Assembly: GCF_027563465.1 (NCBI RefSeq)
Contig: NZ_JAPFQA010000007.1
Span: forward strand, 186,001 to 250,000
Source of the DNA: Mesorhizobium qingshengii
Lineage (GTDB): Bacteria > Pseudomonadota > Alphaproteobacteria > Rhizobiales > Rhizobiaceae
DNA: 64,000 nucleotides
Reading direction: 5' to 3'
A program made the translations under genes and the position numbers. The stretch's first letter is position 1. Every line of letters begins with the position of its first letter. Of the stretch, positions 8,249-16,327 are shown in pieces. The notes below the pieces were generated by a model that saw only the letters and a program-made list of their open reading frames with translations, was not told the DNA's origin and ran no database searches.

Positions 8249-8691
8249 TTGAGCCCCTCAAGGTCCTGATCGTCGAGGACGAAGCGCTGCTGGCGATGGA
8301 GCTGGAAAGCCTTGTCGAGGAAGCCGGGCACAGCGTCGTGGGCTGGGCAACCTCCTCGGCCGAAGCCAAGGCCATGGTGGACTCGACAGAAGCCGACATC
8401 GCCTTTGTCGACATCCACCTGACCGATGGTCCGACCGGCGTCGACGTCGCCGAATATATTGGCGAGAAGAAGAACTCGATGGTCGTTTTCATGACCGCGA
8501 ACCCGAAGCGGATTCCCGATCATTTCGCCGGCGCGATCGGCGTCATCGCCAAGCCCTATACGATGAACGGGCTGATCTGCGCGTTGCGCTACCTGCAGGA
8601 AGGCGTGCGCCGGCCGCCCCCCAAATCCGTACTGCCGGCCGGCTTCACCCTGTCGCCAGCCTTCGAGACGGTCTGGGCGCCGGTGCCCTGA
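8245..8691 (+). CDS. Single-domain response regulator
   Basis: The 148-residue receiver shows LKVLIVEDEALLAMELE with the acidic pocket, the phospho-accepting Asp56 in AFVDIHL, the Thr in VFMTANP and the Lys in VIAKPYTMNG. The tail after residue 120 (RRPPPKSVLPAG...) has no DNA-binding domain, so it should act by protein contact or as a phosphate relay. It overlaps the kinase stop codon by four bases and is almost certainly its cognate partner. The PFxFATGxG motif of FAT-GUY receivers is absent. Confidence 0.93.
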   Translation: MIEPLKVLIVEDEALLAMELESLVEEAGHSVVGWATSSAEAKAMVDSTEADIAFVDIHLTDGPTGVDVAEYIGEKKNSMVVFMTANPKRIPDHFAGAIGVIAKPYTMNGLICALRYLQEGVRRPPPKSVLPAGFTLSPAFETVWAPVP

Positions 8692-8700
8692 CGCTGATCG

Positions 8701-9576
8701 CTACGCCAGCTTCTGCTTGAGAAAAGCGATGGTTCTGCCCCAGGCGAGGTCGGCCGCCTTCTTGTCGTAGCGCGCCGCCGAGGTGTCATTGTTGAAGGCG
8801 TGGTTTGCGCCTTCATAGACATAGACCGCGTATTCGACATGCGCCGCGTCGAGCGCTTTCTTGAAGGCGTCGATGCCGGCGTTGGTGCGCTCATCGAGCC
8901 CGGCATAGTGCAGCAGCAAAGCCGCCTTGATCTTCGCCACGTCGGCGGCCTTCGGCTGCATCCCGTAATAGGCAACGGACGCACTGAGATCGGGCGCGTT
9001 GACGGCCAGCATGTTTGCCGTGCCGCCACCCCAGCAGAAGCCGACGGCGCCGACCTTGCCGTTGCCGTCCTTGTCGGCCTTCAGGAAGGCGACGGTCGCC
9101 ACGCCGTTGGCGACCGTTTGCGTGGGATCCAGTTTGGTGAACATGTCGCGCGCCTTGTCTTCATCACTCGGCGTGCCGCCCAGCGGCGACAGGAAATCGG
9201 GGGCGAGCGCCACGAACCCCTCCAGCGCCACCCGCCGCGCCACGTCGCGAATATGCGGGTTGAGCCCTCTGTTCTCATGGATGACGATGACTGTGCCGAG
9301 CTTGCCTGACCTGTCAGCCGGCTTGACCAGATAGCCCTTCATCTCGCCGCTGCCGCCGGGATAAGTGATGTCCTCGCCCTTCACGCGGGCATCGTCTTCG
9401 GCGACGATAGCCGCCTGGGCGGAGTTCGCCGCCAAAAGCGGCGCGATCGCGGCCGCCGCCGCGCCCGATCCGGCAAGCCGGGTCAACTGCTCCATGAAGC
9501 GGCGGCGATCGAGCGTCAGATGCGTGTATTCGTCATAGGCATCGATCATCGCCTGGGTGATGGCAGGTTTCGTCAT
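8701..9576 (-). CDS. Exported dienelactone hydrolase family protein
   Basis: The 291-residue alpha/beta hydrolase has its nucleophile elbow in VGFCWGGGTAN (Cys nucleophile of the dienelactone hydrolase family), a catalytic Asp in HYAGLDERTN and His in GANHAFNND. Residues about 24-56 form a twin-arginine-like signal: DRRRFMEQL followed by a long Ala-rich stretch ending SAQAA. This suggests folded export to the periplasm. The ATG at 9576 has AAGGAG about 7 bases upstream and is preferred over a longer open frame to 9630. The natural substrate is not clear; related proteins hydrolyse cyclic esters or small ester bonds. Confidence 0.88.
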   Translation of the reverse strand: MTKPAITQAMIDAYDEYTHLTLDRRRFMEQLTRLAGSGAAAAAIAPLLAANSAQAAIVAEDDARVKGEDITYPGGSGEMKGYLVKPADRSGKLGTVIVIHENRGLNPHIRDVARRVALEGFVALAPDFLSPLGGTPSDEDKARDMFTKLDPTQTVANGVATVAFLKADKDGNGKVGAVGFCWGGGTANMLAVNAPDLSASVAYYGMQPKAADVAKIKAALLLHYAGLDERTNAGIDAFKKALDAAHVEYAVYVYEGANHAFNNDTSAARYDKKAADLAWGRTIAFLKQKLA

Positions 9577-9844
9577 GGGCGCGCTCCTTCGATCTCGGTA
9601 TCTCGACTTTGATATCTTCGCCGTTCGCAAGATAGGAGCGAGCCCCTCATCGTCCAGTCACGGGTCGGTGACACCGCTTCCTGTGTTATCTGCGCCCGCG
9701 ATCGGCCTGCGGGCCGCGAGATCATCACTTTTTGGTCATCGGCAATAAATCCTGCTGGCGCTGCTACAATAGTGAGAGAAGCTGTCTGCTGGCGATGGCA
9801 CCTTACCGCGTGCCTTCACGTCCCGCCCCGGAAGGAGCGAACCG

Positions 9845-10003
9845 ATGACCTTGCCCTCCCCGATCCTCGCCAGCGCATTCGTCCTTGCCGCGGCAGCCGC
9901 CCTGGCACTTCGCTCGATGGTTGTGGATGCAGGCAGGCGATCGTTGGTCAGGGTCCGCAGCAACGGGAACCGCAGTACATATGAAAACCCAAGGTTGAGG
10001 TGA
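9845..10003 (+). CDS. Small membrane peptide (52 aa), unrecognised
   Basis: The 52-codon frame starts at an ATG with a near-ideal AAGGAG site seven bases upstream. It encodes MTLPSPILASAFVLAAAAAL... with one hydrophobic segment (about residues 7-26) followed by a basic, polar tail rich in Arg and Asn and ending NPRLR. The stop lies four bases before the start of the next gene, which suggests translational coupling. No family is recognised. The strong ribosome site and coupling support a real gene; lack of conservation data keeps the confidence moderate. Confidence 0.55.
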   Translation: MTLPSPILASAFVLAAAAALALRSMVVDAGRRSLVRVRSNGNRSTYENPRLR

Positions 10004-10007
10004 GACC

Positions 10008-10442
10008 ATGAATGTCCAGGATATCGTCAACACAGTCTCGCAAAAAGCGGGTCTCGACCAGGCGACGACGGAGAAAGTCGTCGGCACCATTTTCTCGGTG
10101 CTCGAACACGAGGCGGAAGGCACCAGCGCCTCGTCATTTTTCGCCAAGATCCCCGGCGCCGACGACCTTGCCCACCAGTATGACGTCATGGCGGTCGCTC
10201 CGGCCAGTGGTGGTGGCTTCCTGTCATCGCTGCAGGGCGCGCTTGGCGGCGTTCTCGGTGAAAAGGCGGGCGCGCTGGTCAACGGCCTCGCCGCGCTCAA
10301 GGCGTCCGGGCTCGATTTTGCACAGATCCAGAAAGCCGGCACGACGCTGATCCAGCAGGCCGAAGCGGCCGCCGGCCCCGACCTGACCAACCAGGTGCTC
10401 GGCTCGGTGCCCAGCCTGAAGAGCCATCTCGGGCTTGGCTAG
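10008..10442 (+). CDS. Conserved hypothetical protein (DUF2780-like)
   Basis: The 144-residue protein begins MNVQDIVNTVSQKAGLDQ and contains VGTIFSVLEHEAEGTSASSF and IPGADDLAHQYD, then a Gly/Ala-rich middle and a helical C terminus. The pattern, a short helical bundle with a 'KAGL...KVVGTIFSVL' repeat, resembles the DUF2780 family of unknown function; that match is by eye. A GAGG ribosome site precedes the ATG. It follows the 52-residue peptide with four bases between them. No signal peptide or membrane segment is seen. Confidence 0.7.
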   Translation: MNVQDIVNTVSQKAGLDQATTEKVVGTIFSVLEHEAEGTSASSFFAKIPGADDLAHQYDVMAVAPASGGGFLSSLQGALGGVLGEKAGALVNGLAALKASGLDFAQIQKAGTTLIQQAEAAAGPDLTNQVLGSVPSLKSHLGLG

Positions 10443-10556
10443 AAGGGCACGGCCAACCGGCAGGCTGGGCGTGCCGCATTGCGGCGCTTTGCGGGCCAAG
10501 GCTAGCGCCGCCCCTCATCCGGCTGCCGGATCACTCATCCAGCCAGAAGCTTTCTC

Positions 10557-12875
10557 CTACTTCGGCAGCGCGTAAGCCATCACATAGTCTCCCGGCTTGG
10601 TGCCGACCGAGCCGTGGCCACCGGCGACGATGACCACGAACTGGCGTCCGTCGACCACCGTATAGGTCATCGGCGTCGACTGTCCGCCGGCCGGCAGCCG
10701 CGCCTGCCACAGCTGCTTGCCCGATGTCAGGTCATAAGCGCGCAGATAGTCGTCGACCGCTGCGCCCAGGAAGGCGACGCCGCCGGCGGTGATCATCGGC
10801 CCGCCAATGCCCGGCACGCCGACCTTCAGCGGCAGCGGCAGCGGCGTCATGTCGTAGACGGTGCCGTTGCGATGCTTGTAGGCGATCGCGCCAGTCCTCA
10901 GATCCACGCCGGCGACATAGCCCCAGGGCGGCGCCTGGCAGGGAACGCCGAGCGGCGACAGGAACGGTCCCATCACCACCGCATAGGGAGCGCCCTCATT
11001 GCGGTTGAGCCCCTGCTCGCTGCCCTTGGTGTTGTCACCGGGCGGCGGTACGTCAGCGCGGGGAACAAGCCTGGACGTGAATGCGAGATAGGTCGGCATG
11101 CCGAACAACACCTGCCGCACCGGATCGACCGCCACGCCGCCCCAGTTGAAGACGCCGAAATTGCCGGGATAGATCAACGATCCCTGCAGTGACGGCGGGG
11201 TATAACGCCCTTCATAGCGCAGCTTGTGGAAGGCGATCCGGCAGGCCAGCTGGTCGAACATGGTGATGCCCCACATGTCGGCATCGGTCAGCGGCCTGGG
11301 GTTGAAGCTGAGGTCGGAGGAAGGCTGCGTCGGTGAAGCCTTGTCCCCCTCGATGGCGCCGCCCGGCGCCGGCACTTCCTTGACCGCCATCACCGGCTCA
11401 CCGGTGCGCCGGTCGAGCACATAGAGATCGCCCTGCTTGGTCGGTCCGACCAATGCCGGCACCACGGTGCCATCAGCCCTGGTGATGTCGATCAGGCTCG
11501 GCTGCGCCGGCACGTCCATGTCCCAGAGGTCGTGGTGCACCGTCTGCCGCACCCATTTCAACTGCCCGGTGTTGAGGTCGAGCGCGGTGATCGAGGAGGA
11601 GAACTTCTCGACATTGGCGCTGCGTCCGGCGCCGAGCTGGTCCGGCGTCTGGTTGCCGAGCGGCACATAGAGCAGGCCAAGCTTCTCGTCGGCACTCGGC
11701 GTCGACCACATGTTGGGCGAGTTGGCGGTGTAGGTCTGCCCGGCCGGCAGCGGCGTCGTCTGGTCCGGATTGCCGGAATCCCAGTTCCACACCAGCTTGC
11801 CGGTGGCGGCGTCATAGGCGCGGATGACGCCGGATGGCTCCTGCGTCGAATAATTGTCGTTGACCGCGCCGCCGACGATGATCTTGCCACCCACGATCAG
11901 CGGCGCCGAGGTCGAGTAATAATAGCCCGACTTCGGATAGGGCATGTTGGTCAAGAGGTTCAGCGTGCCGCCTTCGGCGAAGGCGGGACAGACCTGCCCG
12001 TTGGCGGCGTCGAGCGCGATCAGCCGCGCGTCCGAGGTCGGCAGGTAGACGCGGGTCGCGCAAGGCTGGCCGGCGGCGATGGCTGGATCGGCATAGTAGG
12101 AAACGCCGCGGCAGGTCTGGTGCTGGCGGTCCTTGTCGAGCTTGATCTTGGGATTGTAGCGCCATTTCTCCTTGCCGGTCGCGGCGTCGATGGCGATGGC
12201 GAAATTGTGCGGCGTGCAGATATAGAGCGTGTCGCCGATCTTCAGCGGCGTCACCTGATAGGTGGTCTCGCCAATGTCGTCGGGTCCCTTCACATCGCCG
12301 GTGCGGTAGGTCCAGGCCGGCTGCAGGCTGGCGACATTGTCCGGCGTGATCTGGTCGAGCGGCGAGTAGCGCTGGCCGAACGGCGTGCGGCCGTAGAAGT
12401 GCCATTCGCCGGCTGGCACATCGCCGCCGAGATTGGCGGTCGGGATCACCTTGTCGGTGTCGAGTTCGCCGGCAATGTCCTTGGGGTCCGTCGTCATCGA
12501 ATAGCCGGCCACCGCCAGTGACGCCAGCACGGCAAGGATGAGCGGCGCCCGGCCGTCGGGCCCGGCAAGGCCACGCCTCGCCCACGGCGTCAGCAGCCAC
12601 AGCGCCACCAGCACGATGATGCCGCCGCGTGGACCCAATTCCCACCAATCGAAGCCGGTTTCCCACACCGCCCAGGCCAGCGTGCCGAGCACGATCGCCG
12701 CGTACAACCACAACGCGGTGGATCTGCGCCGATAGAGCAGCCAGGCGGTGATCAGGAAGGCAAGACCGACGATAACATAGTACCAGCTGCCGCCCAGCAT
12801 CGCGAGGCGGATACCGCCGCCGCCAAGCACCAGACCGATGAGGAGAAGGATCACGGCGGTAAGGACGGTTGCCAC
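10557..12875 (-). CDS. gcd: Membrane-bound PQQ-dependent glucose dehydrogenase
   Basis: The 772-residue protein has five N-terminal membrane segments (about residues 3-135) followed by a periplasmic eight-bladed PQQ beta-propeller. Recognisable stretches are GEWHFYGRTPFGQRYSPLDQI, HQTCRGVSYY, VPLGNQTPDQLGAG and WDMDVPAQPSL. Length and order fit the glucose/quinate/shikimate family; glucose oxidation to gluconate, with electrons to ubiquinone, is the usual reaction and underlies phosphate solubilisation by soil bacteria. The start is GTG with AAGGAG seven bases upstream. PQQ biosynthesis genes are not in the window. Confidence 0.93.
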   Translation of the reverse strand: MATVLTAVILLLIGLVLGGGGIRLAMLGGSWYYVIVGLAFLITAWLLYRRRSTALWLYAAIVLGTLAWAVWETGFDWWELGPRGGIIVLVALWLLTPWARRGLAGPDGRAPLILAVLASLAVAGYSMTTDPKDIAGELDTDKVIPTANLGGDVPAGEWHFYGRTPFGQRYSPLDQITPDNVASLQPAWTYRTGDVKGPDDIGETTYQVTPLKIGDTLYICTPHNFAIAIDAATGKEKWRYNPKIKLDKDRQHQTCRGVSYYADPAIAAGQPCATRVYLPTSDARLIALDAANGQVCPAFAEGGTLNLLTNMPYPKSGYYYSTSAPLIVGGKIIVGGAVNDNYSTQEPSGVIRAYDAATGKLVWNWDSGNPDQTTPLPAGQTYTANSPNMWSTPSADEKLGLLYVPLGNQTPDQLGAGRSANVEKFSSSITALDLNTGQLKWVRQTVHHDLWDMDVPAQPSLIDITRADGTVVPALVGPTKQGDLYVLDRRTGEPVMAVKEVPAPGGAIEGDKASPTQPSSDLSFNPRPLTDADMWGITMFDQLACRIAFHKLRYEGRYTPPSLQGSLIYPGNFGVFNWGGVAVDPVRQVLFGMPTYLAFTSRLVPRADVPPPGDNTKGSEQGLNRNEGAPYAVVMGPFLSPLGVPCQAPPWGYVAGVDLRTGAIAYKHRNGTVYDMTPLPLPLKVGVPGIGGPMITAGGVAFLGAAVDDYLRAYDLTSGKQLWQARLPAGGQSTPMTYTVVDGRQFVVIVAGGHGSVGTKPGDYVMAYALPK

Positions 12876-13133
12876 AACGACACTCCTTCAAGCGCAGCAG
12901 GCGGGCGGCCGAAAACCGCCGTCACGAAATGGAAACTAGCCCGCTTTCGATTCTGTTTCATCTCGTTGCTGCAGTTTTCCGCCCGCCCGTGCGCGGTGTC
13001 AAATCAGGGGGCGCTTGGATAAGTGCGCGTCACTCCGCCCTGCCTCTGGTCCTGGCGCCGCTCATTCCGAACTGACGGGGCGCTGGCATTCGCCATTCTT
13101 CTGCCGGCCTTCAGGTAATGCTATGCTTTGCCT

Positions 13134-14774
13134 ATGAAAGCCGATGCCGCCTCGTTGCTCGAACAGGCCCGCCATGCCTACGGACAGCGGGCATGGGCGG
13201 ATGCATTCGAGCTTTTCCGGGCAACGGACGAGATCGCGCCGCTGGGCGCGGAAGACCTGGAGCGACTGCTCTGGACGGCCGGCATGCTGGACCGCGATGA
13301 GGACAGCTTCGCCACCGGCTCGCGCCTCTTCGACATGCACATCGAAGACGGCCGTGGCGATAGGGCGGCGTATTGGGCATTCTTCCGTGGCTTCCGGCTT
13401 TTTGCATTGGGCGAGGAAGGCCACGCAACCGCCTGGATACAGCAGGCGCAACGCCTGGCGGATGGTTTCGGCCGCGAATGTGCCGCGCATGGCTACCTGG
13501 TGTTGCTGGGGGCCCAGAAGGAGCTCATGACCGGCAATGATCCGGCATCGGAGGGGTTGGCAAGGCACGCGCTGGCGATCGGCGAACGTTGTTGCGATAC
13601 CGACCTGATCGCCTTCGCCAGATGCTATCTCGGCCGCGCATTGGTGCGGCAAGGCAGGATCGAGGAAGGCATCGCCCTGCTCGACGAGGCCATGCTGCCA
13701 GCCGCCGACGGCAAGCTTTCGCCGATCATCACCGGCCTCATCTATTGCAACCTCATCGCCTCCTGCCGGCAGGTCTATGCGCTCGACCGCTCGCGCGAGT
13801 GGACCGAGGCGCTGTCGAACTGGTGCGGGTCGCAGCCACAGCTGGTCCAGTTCAACGGCATTTGTCTGCTGCACCGCGCTGAAATCATGGAATTGAACGG
13901 CGCCTGGCAGGAGTCAATTGCCGAAGCTCGGCGCGCGGCCCGGTCGCTGGCCCACGCGATCGGCAACGAGACGACGGCAGGCGCGGCCTATCAGGAGGCC
14001 GAAATCCATCGGCTGCGCGGTGAATTCGCCGCCGCCGAGGAGCTTTACCGCGCCGCCAGCCGGCTCGGGCTCGAACCGCAGCCCGGCATGGCCCTGCTGC
14101 GTCTCATGCAAGGCCGGGCAGGACAGGCGGCGGCAACCATTCGCCGCGTGCTTGGCATGACCAAGGCTCCGCTGAGCCGCGCCCGCCTGCTGCCGGCGCT
14201 GATCGAGATCATGATCGCTGCGGGTGCGGTCGGGGAGGCGCGCGACGCCTGCGAGGAATTGCAGGTGATCGCCGATCGTTTCGCGACCGACATTCTTGCT
14301 GCAATGGCATCCCAGGCGACAGGTGAAATCGAGCTGAGTGCAGCCAATCCGGCGGCGGCGCTCGGCCACTTCCGTGCCGCGCTGACCACCTGGCAGCACG
14401 CCGGCGCTCCCTATCTCGAGGCGCGGTTGCGGGTCCTGGCCGGGCAGGCCTGCCGGGAGCTTGGCGACGAGGACAGCGCCGAGCTTGAATTCGATGCCGC
14501 CCGGGCGGTTTTCACGGAACTTGGCGCCACGCCCGACCGCGACCGTGTCACCGCGCTGATCGCGCCGACAAACTCGCGTCCGCACGGCCTGACCCGGCGC
14601 GAGATCGAAGTCCTCGGCCTTGTCGCCACCGGCAAGACCAACAGGCTGATAGCGACCGAGTTGGGTCTCAGCGAAAAGACCGTAGACCGGCATGTCAGCA
14701 ACATATTCGACAAGCTGGCGGTCAACTCTCGCGCTGCGGCGACAGCCTACGCTTTCCAGAACGGCCTGCTTTAG
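13134..14774 (+). CDS. LuxR-type transcriptional regulator with TPR-like sensor region
   Basis: The 546-residue protein ends in a LuxR/GerE helix-turn-helix, LTRREIEVLGLVATGKTNRL then LSEKTVDRHVSNIFDKL. The preceding 470 residues are helical and Ala-rich, with degenerate TPR-like repeats (EARRAARSLAHAIGNE, EIHRLRGEFAAAEELYRAA). There is no Walker ATPase as in MalT-type LuxR proteins and no receiver domain. The ATG at 13134 is taken as start; a TTG two codons upstream is the alternative. The flavin monooxygenase gene starts 123 bases downstream on the same strand, so this protein probably controls it. Confidence 0.88.
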   Translation: MKADAASLLEQARHAYGQRAWADAFELFRATDEIAPLGAEDLERLLWTAGMLDRDEDSFATGSRLFDMHIEDGRGDRAAYWAFFRGFRLFALGEEGHATAWIQQAQRLADGFGRECAAHGYLVLLGAQKELMTGNDPASEGLARHALAIGERCCDTDLIAFARCYLGRALVRQGRIEEGIALLDEAMLPAADGKLSPIITGLIYCNLIASCRQVYALDRSREWTEALSNWCGSQPQLVQFNGICLLHRAEIMELNGAWQESIAEARRAARSLAHAIGNETTAGAAYQEAEIHRLRGEFAAAEELYRAASRLGLEPQPGMALLRLMQGRAGQAAATIRRVLGMTKAPLSRARLLPALIEIMIAAGAVGEARDACEELQVIADRFATDILAAMASQATGEIELSAANPAAALGHFRAALTTWQHAGAPYLEARLRVLAGQACRELGDEDSAELEFDAARAVFTELGATPDRDRVTALIAPTNSRPHGLTRREIEVLGLVATGKTNRLIATELGLSEKTVDRHVSNIFDKLAVNSRAAATAYAFQNGLL

Positions 14775-14897
14775 GGCGACGCGGGGCATGGGTAAAAGTC
14801 CCCATGCCATTTCTTTTTCTGATGGGGTGTCTCCCCGAAGCGCCGGTGCGCCGATTCGCTATTTTGCTCCGCGGTTGACGAAAACCAGGAGACGATC

Positions 14898-16184
14898 ATG
14901 AATCCGACTTCGACACTTGGCCCGACTTCAATGCGCGCAATGAAGCCACGTGGCAGTCGCAACATCGGCATCGCCGAGACCAAGGCACGTGCCGGCTCAC
15001 TGCTGGAGCAAGGGGCGGCGTTCACGCGACTTGAGGCTGACGCACTGCAGGCAGCGGGTGGCCAGGCGCCATCAGACGACAAAACGCGGCCAGCGCTCAG
15101 GGAAGAACATGTCGATGTCGTCGTCATAGGCGCCGGCCAGAACGGCCTGTCCGTCGGCTATCATCTCGCCCGCAGGGGCCTGAAGTTCGTCATCCTGGAG
15201 GCACGCGAACGCGTTGGCGACATATGGCGTTCACGCTGGGATTCGCTGCGCCTGTTCACGCCGGCACGCTTTGACGGGCTGATCGGCATGCCCTTCCCCA
15301 GTGACCGCTATTCGTTCCCGAGCAAGGATGACATGGCCGATTATCTTGAGGCCTATGCGATAAAATTCTCCCTGCCGGTGCGCACCGGCGTCAAGGTCGA
15401 CGAGGTGACCCGTTCAGGCGACCGCTACATCGTCACATCCGGTCGGACCCGCTACGTCGCGAGCCATGTCGTGGCCGCGGCCTCGAGCTACCAGAAGCCG
15501 AAGATCCCCGATTTTGCCGCGCTGCTCGATCCGTCGATCCGGCAATTGCCTTCGAGCGCCTACAGGAATCCTTCTCAGCTCAATCCGGGCGGTGTGCTGC
15601 TGGTCGGAGCCGGCAATTCCGGCGCGGAAATCGCCATGGATCTCGCGCCTACGCACCAGGTCTGGCTGGCTGGCCGGCATCCGGGCAACATCCCGGTCGC
15701 CTACAATGGCTATTTCGCCATGCGTCTGGTCCTCCCGGTCGTCTTCCGTCTTGTTTTCCACCGACTGCTCACCGTCGATACGCCAATGGGCCGGAAGGCC
15801 AAGCCTGAGCAACTTTCCCATGGCTTGCCGCTGATCCGGGTCAAGCCTCGGGACCTGGACGCTGCCGGCGTCCGCCGGGTGTCCCGCGTCGCCGGCGTCC
15901 AGGATGGCAAACCGATGCTCGACGACAGCCAGGTTCTCGATGTCGCCAACATCATCTGGTGCACGGGTTTCCGGGCGGGGCTGGATTGGATCAGGCTGCC
16001 GATATTCGACGAAACCGGCCGGGTGAAACAGTATCGCGGCGCTGTGGACGGCGAACCCGGCCTCTATGTCTGCGGCCTGCATTTCCAGCACTCGACGTCC
16101 TCGACGATGATCCATGGTGCGGCACGCGATGCAGGCTATGTGGCCGACAGGATCGGCGAACGGCTGCGGGCGGCAGCCAGGTAA
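14898..16184 (+). CDS. Flavin-containing monooxygenase-like FAD/NAD(P) oxidoreductase
   Basis: The 428-residue protein has an N-terminal FAD site, VDVVVIGAGQNGLSVGYHLA (about residues 72-91), and a second Rossmann site, GGVLLVGAGNSGAEIAMDLA, for NADPH. RVGDIWRSRWDSLRLFTPARF and IIWCTGFRAGLDWI are typical of YhfQ/CzcO and bacterial FMO-like proteins. About 70 residues of polar, apparently disordered sequence precede the first Rossmann fold, which is longer than usual. AGGAG lies seven bases before the ATG. Substrate unknown. Pairing of this type of oxidoreductase with a TPR-LuxR regulator suggests xenobiotic or redox-stress detoxification; that is inference. Confidence 0.88.
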   Translation: MNPTSTLGPTSMRAMKPRGSRNIGIAETKARAGSLLEQGAAFTRLEADALQAAGGQAPSDDKTRPALREEHVDVVVIGAGQNGLSVGYHLARRGLKFVILEARERVGDIWRSRWDSLRLFTPARFDGLIGMPFPSDRYSFPSKDDMADYLEAYAIKFSLPVRTGVKVDEVTRSGDRYIVTSGRTRYVASHVVAAASSYQKPKIPDFAALLDPSIRQLPSSAYRNPSQLNPGGVLLVGAGNSGAEIAMDLAPTHQVWLAGRHPGNIPVAYNGYFAMRLVLPVVFRLVFHRLLTVDTPMGRKAKPEQLSHGLPLIRVKPRDLDAAGVRRVSRVAGVQDGKPMLDDSQVLDVANIIWCTGFRAGLDWIRLPIFDETGRVKQYRGAVDGEPGLYVCGLHFQHSTSSTMIHGAARDAGYVADRIGERLRAAAR

Positions 16185-16327
16185 AGCCTGGCGGAGCGCT
16201 TTTGGTCGAACTGTCGAGCGCTGGGGCGATAATATTCGGACACCGATCGGCAATCTGGCTTCTAAAGCGGAACAAAACGTAGACACTTCTGGCCTTTCGC
16301 CGCCGAATCACTACATTCGGGGGGAAG

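Noticed and set aside
16268..16285. LexA-like box before the helicase gene
   Set aside because: GAAC is followed seven bases later by AGAC rather than GAAC, so the second half-site does not match the alphaproteobacterial SOS box.
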